A stretch of 5,094 nucleotides of DNA from CAMCXT01 sp046302715 (lineage in GTDB: Bacteria; Bacteroidota; Bacteroidia; M30B66). Below are positions 1 to 5,094 of the stretch, piece by piece. Both the position numbers and the translations under genes were made by a program. The notes beneath the pieces were generated by a model. That model was given only the letters and a program-made list of their open reading frames with translations. It was not told where the DNA came from and did no database searches. The DNA lies in assembly GCA_046302715.1 (NCBI GenBank), contig JBKCHQ010000229.1:1-5094 (forward strand), read 5' to 3'. Position 1 is the first letter of the stretch; each line of letters opens with the position of its first letter.

Positions 1-279
1 ATTAAAAACACTCTGACAATTAATTTCATACTTAGTGATTTACATTCGAATGATAGCAAGTTACATGAATAATTGAAATGGGAATCGGGTTTTTCTAAAT
101 AGTCAAACAGGAAAAAGTGGTCTATGCATTATCAATATTGACTTGTATTCAAAAAAGAGTGCGATAAAAATGCAAGTAAATCTTTGAAAACAGTAAAAAG
201 CTTGCAAAAAATGATATTTCGATGGAGCAGCCTCATTTTAAGGCAATGAATACACGTACGAGAAAAAGTGCGCTGGCAA

Positions 280-308
280 AAGGAAAATAAAGCGGGCCAG
301 CGTTGGCC
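280..308 (-). terminator. Candidate intrinsic terminator, minus strand
   Basis: Read on the minus strand, positions 308-295 give GGCCA-ACGC-TGGCC, a perfect 5-bp stem with a 4-base loop. It is followed, after CGC, by a T-rich but interrupted tract (TTTATTTTCCTTTT). This is the layout of a Rho-independent terminator for leftward transcription. Against it: the stem is short, the T tract is broken by C residues, and it lies about 440 bases past the regulator's stop codon, implying an unusually long 3' untranslated region. The inner GGCC arm can also pair with a third GGCC at 319-322. This is a weak call. Confidence 0.25.
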
Positions 309-449
309 TGAATTCAAAGGCCGGTAGAAATGCAGAAAACTGATTTATCGGGTTTTCTAGCATTTCAACGGAATTTGAAGAGCGCGCTGAAGCATTTTAT
401 TTTCCTTGAATTTCTTTGCCTACTTTCTTTTTTCAAGAAAAGAACCGAA

Positions 450-632
450 GCCGAAGGCGAGCTCAATTTTACCTCTATAGAAATAAACACTAAAAAATTA
501 AAAGTAGGTCGCCGAAGGCAAGCTCAATTTTACCTCTAAAGAAATAAACACTAAAAATTAAAGTAGGTCGCCGAAGGCAATGGATCAATTGGTTTACGAC
601 TAAAGTAATAATGTAAAGCTAAGTGATTATTG
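450..632. repeat. Direct repeat array, ~60-bp unit, 2 good copies plus a decayed one
   Basis: Copy 1 (450-510, 61 bases) and copy 2 (511-569, 59 bases) are adjacent and differ only by two substitutions and two single-A losses in A runs. Each begins with GCCGAAGGC, which can fold as a 3-bp stem with a GAA loop, and continues with GAGCTC or AAGCTC, an AT-rich core containing AAATAAACACTAAAAA, and ends AAGTAGGTC. A third copy starts at 570 with GCCGAAGGCAA, then diverges but still shares in order TCAATT, TTAC and CTAAAG with small insertions; its right end near 632 is approximate. A much weaker resemblance (CGCCGAATGCAA...TTTTAC) occurs near 676-698. The length differences between copies are not multiples of three, which argues against a coding repeat. 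Origin and function are unknown; slippage duplication of a non-coding element is the simplest reading. Confidence 0.8.
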
Positions 633-745
633 GAGAAGTAATTTCAAAATGACTTTTGCAGGTTCGACTAAACAACGCCGAATGCAATTCATTTTACAGC
701 GTTTTGACTTTACAACTGCAACAAAGCTAACACCTGCGTCTTAAT

Positions 746-1336
746 TTAACTGCGTGCCAGTTTCTGCCGTATGCGTGTTAAGGTTTGCCGCTCAATACCC
801 AGGTATGATGCCAGATGCGATACAGAAACACGATGATACAAATCGGGATTTTCACTCATAAATTCCAAATAACGCTGCTCTGCTGTTTCGAACAGGAAAC
901 TTTCGATGCGCTTCTGCTGAAATTTTAATACTTCTTCGGCCACCAAACGCCCATAACGCTCAATATTCGGATATTTGTTGTATGCAGCCTGTATGTGATC
1001 GTAGGCTAAATTGACGATTACCGTAGGCTCGATGCACTGAAAATAATATTTGCTTGCAGTGCGCGAAATAAAGGCCGTGTAATGCGTAGCATAGCGATTC
1101 TCGCGCACAAAATTCACCGTAATTTCGTTGCCTTTCTGGTCAACATAAAACGCACGGAGCAGCCCCTGCGCAACAAAACCAATCTCATTCTGAATGGCAT
1201 TGGCATGTATGTAAAAGTGTTTAGGCTGCAACTCAGTTAGCGTTAGCCCGCTTTGTAAATAAGCCAATTCTTCCTCACCAAGGTTTTTGCATAACAATTT
1301 AACGGAGTGCAAAAAGGCTTTACATGGTTCTGTCAT
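746..1336 (-). CDS. Crp/Fnr-family transcriptional regulator
   Basis: This encodes a 196-residue, probably cytoplasmic DNA-binding regulator. Residues about 20-112 fit the cyclic-nucleotide-binding-like beta-roll, with the family-typical pattern FVAQGLLRAFYVDQKGNE (54-71). Residues about 113-150 would be the long dimerisation helix. Residues about 165-193 form a winged helix-turn-helix: VSVSHLASYLGIERQTLTRI, where 182-192 is the likely recognition helix. Length matches the short Crp-like regulators common in Bacteroidota. The arginine-serine/threonine signature that holds cAMP in E. coli CRP is not evident; the corresponding stretch reads TASKYYFQC. Only three cysteines are present (5, 16, 101), not the FNR four-cysteine pattern, so neither cAMP nor an FNR-type iron-sulfur cluster is supported and the ligand is unknown. 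The start chosen is the ATG that opens the conserved N-terminal region; no Shine-Dalgarno tract precedes it. It lies 49 bases after the permease-peptidase gene, same strand, no terminator between, so co-transcription is likely. Its target genes cannot be read from the sequence. Confidence 0.9.
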   Translation of the reverse strand: MTEPCKAFLHSVKLLCKNLGEEELAYLQSGLTLTELQPKHFYIHANAIQNEIGFVAQGLLRAFYVDQKGNEITVNFVRENRYATHYTAFISRTASKYYFQCIEPTVIVNLAYDHIQAAYNKYPNIERYGRLVAEEVLKFQQKRIESFLFETAEQRYLEFMSENPDLYHRVSVSHLASYLGIERQTLTRIRQKLARS

Positions 1337-1385
1337 GAGCTGTATTTACAAGTTTCAGGCTATAACAAAAGTCATTTATTTCACA

Positions 1386-4300
1386 TTAATTTTCACTAAC
1401 CCCTTTTATGTTATCGTCGGGAATACGATCTACCAAATAATTATACGGATCAATGCCTACACGAAATGGCAATTCTTTTACCCTGAACACAAATTTATTT
1501 TGCCTTCCACGAATTTTAACACGCTGTTTTAAGAGCACTTTTTCGGATTCAGCATCTTTGGGGTCAAGGCCAAATACAGCCAGATCGATATAATCATTTA
1601 CGGGAATAGACTGCTCTTTGCCTAAACTGTCGGCACGAAATTTTTCGGTTATGGTGTTTAAGGTTACTTCGTATTCGTTGTTTACTTTTTTATACGAACT
1701 CGATTCAACCCGATTTGAAAACAAGGTAATGGTTTCAAATAAATCCTGAATAAGGCACTGCAGCGAATCGGGCGTAACCTGCCTGAACGCACGCAGGGCG
1801 TCCATCGATGTGGCATAAGGCGGCTCTTTGTGTGCGTGGTTTAGTAAAAGCTGCTGCAAGGCCTTGTTCACATTGTGTTCGCCAATCATTTCTTTGAGAT
1901 AATACATGGCCACACTGGCTTTCTGGTAATGAATGTAAGCCTGCGCTTCTGTTTTATAAATCGGACGTTCGGCCTCAAATTCGGTGCTTCGTCCGGTTAA
2001 ATATCCATCCATCTCATACTTTAGAAACTTTTTCATTTTGTCTCTTCCGTATTCTTTTTCCATAACCATTAATGCCGCATACTGGGCAAATCCCTCACTC
2101 ATCCATTCGCTGCCCTGCATCGCTGCTCCGCATAACTGATGTGCCCAATACTGGTGGCCCATTTCGTGCGCTACAACGTAAAACACCAAATCGATATCCT
2201 CTTTTGTTACGTCCCGTAAATCCATAATAAATCCAATTCCCTCGCTATACGGCATGGTACCGGGAAAAGCTTGCGCAAACGAGCCGTATCTAGGAAATTC
2301 AATAATTCTTGCCTGTTTGTGATAATACGGACCAAAATTCGTGGTGTAATAATCGAGCGATTTTTCGATGGATGCCATCATGTTCGGCACATTGTAGGCA
2401 TGCTCCTTACTGTAATACACTTCTAAATCGATGCCCTTAAATTTCTTACGGGCAATTTCGTATTTCGCCGATATAAACGAATAAAAGTTCAAAGATGCCT
2501 TATCGAGCTTGTAGTGAAAATAGGCTTTTCCATTTTGCTTCCACGATTTGAGTAAACTACCGGGCGCCACCGCCACCTGATCGTTTGAGGTACTTATAAT
2601 GGTTTCGACCTCTACCCAATCGGCATCCTGAACTACGTAATTTTTCATTCGCGACAAGGTATCCGCTTCGTTTAATACCACAGCACGTTTGCGTAGCGGC
2701 AAGCCTAACTCATTACGCTTGTTTTTATCCGATATTTCATAATTGGCATTGTACCCAATGCCTGGCACAAAGTCGGTTTCGTTAAAGAATGAACCGTTAT
2801 GTGTAATGGATGTAAAACTCACTTCGTTTTCGAAGCCTTTTTCTTCGAATACCGAATTAACAACAATCTTCATAGAATCACCGGGCAACAAAGCACTTTT
2901 CAATTTGTAAATGCGGTAAAGCGATTTGTTGTCGCGCAATTTGAGTGAAGCATTTTGAATTTCCAAGGTAACGCTGTCGATCGAAAGTGGCATGGTGAAA
3001 TGCAATTCTGAAATATTTTCCTTGCTTTTATTTTTCAGCCAAATTTCGCTTTGGGCATGCAGCGCCCTTTCATACGGAGCCAAATCGATGGTGTATTTCA
3101 CCTTAATAATTTTGGGCTGAGGCAGATTTTCGTAGCGCTTGTATAACTTTTCATAATTCACCTGACGTCTTTCAAATTCGTCAGTACTCACATATTCGTT
3201 AAGTATTTTAGTATTGTAGAAAACAAATGCACCACAAAGCACAAACAGCAGAACAATAATTCCCAAACTCCATTTATACTGCCCGAGTGTATGAAATGCA
3301 ATGCGGCTGCGCGTTTTTATGTGCAATTCTCTTCCCCGAACAAAAAATGCAAACACGAGATACGAAATAATGAGTGAGGCCAAAATCCAATAGATATTAA
3401 ACCACATTACCGATTTAACAAAGGGTCCAAACCCATTCATATCGGAATAGGTAACTGTTGGCGTGCCTCCAAATTTTACCATATTGCTGTCGATCTCAAA
3501 TACACCCCACAGCAATGAATTAAGTATAACAAAGGTTACAAAGGCAAAATAGGCGATATAGCGATTATTGATTATGTAATGAAAAAGCAATGCGATGATC
3601 GCTAAATACATAAAACTCAGAAAATCCATCAGCAGCAAGCTCTTCACATACACATCAATTTGCAAGCTGCTATACCCGTGGAGCAATTGCGCTGCACAGC
3701 CCACCAAAATGGTACTGAACAATACCGCAAAAAGCGAAAGCGCCAGCGCCACGATTTTAGAAGAAAACAGCAGTGAGGTTTTAATCGGCGCTGCATCCAC
3801 AATATCGCTGATTCGGGAGTCGCGCTCTTTCCATACCAGCACGCCACTGTAAAACGTGATGATGGCGATGATGAAAATGTAAAACGATCCGCGAATGCCG
3901 TCAATAACATCATAGGTTACCGGATATTGTGTGGTGCCATACGTACCGGTGAAACTGATTAGACTTACCACCAGATTAATCATTCCAATCACTACGATAA
4001 TGATGAAGGTAGGATGGATGAGTATCGACTTGGTTTCAAAAAGTACCGTGTGAATAAATGTGCTAATTTTCGAATAAGAGGCTTTCTGAGCAGGATTCCA
4101 AACCGCTACTGCTGTCGTTTCGGCTTTCTTGGATGTTGGTTTGGCTGAAGCGCTTTTTTCGTTTCGCTTACTGAACGAGAATCGCAAATAAGCAAAACAC
4201 AAGCCCAGCATTGCCATGCCCATCCAAAGCAGTCGATTAAAAAGAAACCAGCCTGAAATCGGAATGGCCGCGGTGTTTTTTTCATCAACGGTGAAGTACT

Positions 4301-4958
4301 TCGAAATAATTTCGGCCGGCCTAAAGCCAAACGGATCCAAGGCTACCGACAACCATTCTTTTTCGATATCGCTCACGAAGCCGGTGGCAATGCCGTATAA
4401 AACCAAAATCAGCACAGCACCTACAAACGAAACAATGGCGCTACGAAACAAAATGGCAAGACTATAAATGATTACGCCCGCTATGAGCGTGTTTGGAACG
4501 GCATAGCCTAAAATTCCGTTGATGTGGCCCGACCAGAAAACCGGCCCCGATCGTACGGCATCTGCCCAGGGCATTAAAGGGCCGAGCAGCGCACCCAACG
4601 AAACACCGAGCAGGGGAATAATTGAAATTAGTGCCGCACCAGTAAATTTTCCGAAGAAATAATGCCACTGCTTAATGGGCGAACTAAATACAAACTGATG
4701 CATGCCATGCTGAAAGTCTCTATTGGCGGTGGCATTCATAAATGCGGTGGTCATCAATAAAGAAATTAATGACATTGCGCCGTAATAATTCTGAACCACA
4801 AAGGGCGAATTTTTAAGTACACTTCCCACACCGCCGCCAATCGTAATATTGTCTGACGAAACTGCGCCCAGAATTAAGAGTGTATTTATGCCCAGAAATA
4901 TCCAGAGCATGGGACTGCCCAACCAGAATTTGCATTCGTGTTTAATAAATTTCCACAT
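1386..4958 (-). CDS. ABC-2 type permease fused to M1-family zinc aminopeptidase
   Basis: This is a 1190-residue inner-membrane protein. Residues 1-260 are a first ABC-2 permease half, with hydrophobic segments near 16-33, 58-75, 105-126, 147-171, 173-195 and 236-258. A basic, probably cytoplasmic linker follows (262-285). Residues 300-540 are a second half with segments near 315-336, 359-376, 402-424, 440-462, 466-486 and 518-540. The halves share a cytoplasmic-loop motif ending in PIK (FSSPIKQ 91-97, DAAPIKT 388-394). After the positive stretch 541-552, a thirteenth helix (563-582) should carry the rest to the periplasm. Residues about 612-850 resemble the M1 N-terminal beta domain and about 851-1080 the catalytic domain: HEMGH at 931-935 (zinc ligands H931, H935; base E932), third ligand E955 in SEGFAQY, and YQKA at 1011-1014 like the M1 Y-x-K-G segment. 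Residues 1085-1175 are beta-rich. This architecture is known in Bacteroidota as 'ABC transporter permease/M1 aminopeptidase', and the length is normal for it. The start lies 10 bases after the ATPase stop, without a Shine-Dalgarno tract. The substrate is unknown. Confidence 0.93.
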   Translation of the reverse strand: MWKFIKHECKFWLGSPMLWIFLGINTLLILGAVSSDNITIGGGVGSVLKNSPFVVQNYYGAMSLISLLMTTAFMNATANRDFQHGMHQFVFSSPIKQWHYFFGKFTGAALISIIPLLGVSLGALLGPLMPWADAVRSGPVFWSGHINGILGYAVPNTLIAGVIIYSLAILFRSAIVSFVGAVLILVLYGIATGFVSDIEKEWLSVALDPFGFRPAEIISKYFTVDEKNTAAIPISGWFLFNRLLWMGMAMLGLCFAYLRFSFSKRNEKSASAKPTSKKAETTAVAVWNPAQKASYSKISTFIHTVLFETKSILIHPTFIIIVVIGMINLVVSLISFTGTYGTTQYPVTYDVIDGIRGSFYIFIIAIITFYSGVLVWKERDSRISDIVDAAPIKTSLLFSSKIVALALSLFAVLFSTILVGCAAQLLHGYSSLQIDVYVKSLLLMDFLSFMYLAIIALLFHYIINNRYIAYFAFVTFVILNSLLWGVFEIDSNMVKFGGTPTVTYSDMNGFGPFVKSVMWFNIYWILASLIISYLVFAFFVRGRELHIKTRSRIAFHTLGQYKWSLGIIVLLFVLCGAFVFYNTKILNEYVSTDEFERRQVNYEKLYKRYENLPQPKIIKVKYTIDLAPYERALHAQSEIWLKNKSKENISELHFTMPLSIDSVTLEIQNASLKLRDNKSLYRIYKLKSALLPGDSMKIVVNSVFEEKGFENEVSFTSITHNGSFFNETDFVPGIGYNANYEISDKNKRNELGLPLRKRAVVLNEADTLSRMKNYVVQDADWVEVETIISTSNDQVAVAPGSLLKSWKQNGKAYFHYKLDKASLNFYSFISAKYEIARKKFKGIDLEVYYSKEHAYNVPNMMASIEKSLDYYTTNFGPYYHKQARIIEFPRYGSFAQAFPGTMPYSEGIGFIMDLRDVTKEDIDLVFYVVAHEMGHQYWAHQLCGAAMQGSEWMSEGFAQYAALMVMEKEYGRDKMKKFLKYEMDGYLTGRSTEFEAERPIYKTEAQAYIHYQKASVAMYYLKEMIGEHNVNKALQQLLLNHAHKEPPYATSMDALRAFRQVTPDSLQCLIQDLFETITLFSNRVESSSYKKVNNEYEVTLNTITEKFRADSLGKEQSIPVNDYIDLAVFGLDPKDAESEKVLLKQRVKIRGRQNKFVFRVKELPFRVGIDPYNYLVDRIPDDNIKGVSEN

Positions 4959-4968
4959 ACGCTGAATA

Positions 4969-5094
4969 TTAAATCAGTTCATTCAATTTCGAGAAGAACA
5001 CATCTTCCAGATTTTCTTCGGCGGCAACAAAGCCATTGCTCGGATTTTCGTGTGCAAAAACGTGCACCAGGGGCTTCCCACCCACCAGTTTTGT
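4969..5094 (-). CDS. ABC transporter ATP-binding protein, C-terminal end only (partial)
   Basis: This frame is open from the right edge of the window to a TAA at 4971-4969, giving 41 residues without a start. The sequence ends in NLEDVFFSKLNELI. An LEDV(F/Y)F motif a few residues before the C-terminus is typical of ABC-2 type (drug/antibiotic exporter-like) ATP-binding subunits, where it closes the C-terminal extension after the nucleotide-binding domain. The Walker A, signature and Walker B motifs would lie outside the window, so ATPase competence cannot be judged here. The gene is on the same strand as the fused permease-peptidase and ends 10 bases before its start, which supports it being the energising subunit of that transporter and translated from the same message. 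Since the permease carries both membrane halves, two copies of this ATPase per permease would be expected (inference). Confidence 0.82.
   Translation of the reverse strand, partial: TKLVGGKPLVHVFAHENPSNGFVAAEENLEDVFFSKLNELI

Larger units (their letters stand above)
1..745. other. Long non-coding stretch with repeats and small hairpins
   Basis: This is a stretch of about 745 bases downstream of the regulator gene in which I see no convincing gene. Two short ATG frames exist (132-317 minus, 330-539 plus), but their translations have no recognisable motif. The plus-strand one runs through a repeat array whose copies differ by single-base deletions, so a coding frame is not conserved from copy to copy. 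Contents seen, left to right: AT-rich DNA with stops in most frames; a GC-rich hairpin cluster built on three GGCC words (295-322); an AGCGCGCT palindrome at 381-388; an A/T stem of 7 bp with a 6-base loop at 425-444; the 60-bp repeat array from 450; and AT-rich DNA up to the regulator's stop codon. No tRNA, rRNA or CRISPR-like structure was found. Confidence 0.7.

Noticed and set aside
1..72. Plus-strand frame open from the left edge to TAA at 70-72, as a possible 3' end of a gene
   Set aside because: It is only 23 codons long, with no recognisable motif, in AT-rich DNA; a chance open frame is likely.
132..317. Minus-strand 61-codon frame
   Set aside because: Composition is not protein-like in any recognisable way, there is no motif, and it lies in AT-rich intergenic DNA. 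Its N-terminal codons overlap the GGCC hairpin.
330..539. Plus-strand 69-codon frame
   Set aside because: It has no recognisable domain, and its second half is the non-coding repeat array, whose copies differ by single-base deletions. It is probably spurious.
674..703. Imperfect inverted repeat AACGC...GCGTT with inner AATG/CATT, as a terminator for the regulator gene
   Set aside because: The stems are 4-5 bp with an asymmetric internal loop, and there is no T tract on the minus strand after it.
1366..1373. GACTTTTG on the minus strand as a Bacteroidota -7 promoter element (TAnnTTTG) for the regulator
   Set aside because: It matches five of six fixed bases, but no TTTG is found at the expected -33 spacing (only TTAG, slightly too far). 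A chance match in AT-rich DNA is likely.
3644..3913. Overlapping short frames inside the permease-peptidase gene, both strands (also 1287-1532, 3595-3852, 4106-4330, 4216-4467 and 4462-4668)
   Set aside because: They are shadow frames: the long minus-strand frame has clear domain content across the same DNA, and none of these translations shows a motif of its own.

Overview
The window looks like a chromosomal segment of a Bacteroidota (Bacteroidetes) bacterium. The reasons are protein type (a fused ABC-2 permease/M1 peptidase and a short, divergent Crp/Fnr-like regulator, both characteristic of that phylum), AT-rich intergenic DNA, and starts with no Shine-Dalgarno-like purine tract. The genus cannot be told from this sequence.

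Layout: every convincing gene lies on the minus strand, so the window is read from right to left. At 5094-4969 is the last 41 codons of an ABC transporter ATP-binding subunit, cut by the window edge. Ten bases later, at 4958-1386, comes a 1190-residue membrane protein: two ABC-2 type permease halves (about 12 helices), a thirteenth helix, and a roughly 600-residue C-terminal zinc aminopeptidase-like (M1) domain with an intact HExxH...E site. After a 49-base gap, at 1336-746, comes a 196-residue Crp/Fnr-family transcription regulator. All three may be co-transcribed; no terminator is visible between them.

Positions 1-745 contain no convincing gene. They hold an array of about 60-bp direct repeats (two nearly identical copies and a decayed third), a small GC-rich hairpin followed by a T-rich tract on the minus strand that could be a terminator, and AT-rich sequence. 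A short ATG-initiated frame leaving the left edge might be the start of the next gene.

Working model: the ATPase (as a dimer) powers a transporter whose two membrane halves are one polypeptide, and the same polypeptide carries a metallopeptidase on the periplasmic face. This suggests coupling of export or membrane extraction to peptide trimming. The substrate is unknown. The regulator could control the operon, but the only evidence is its position.
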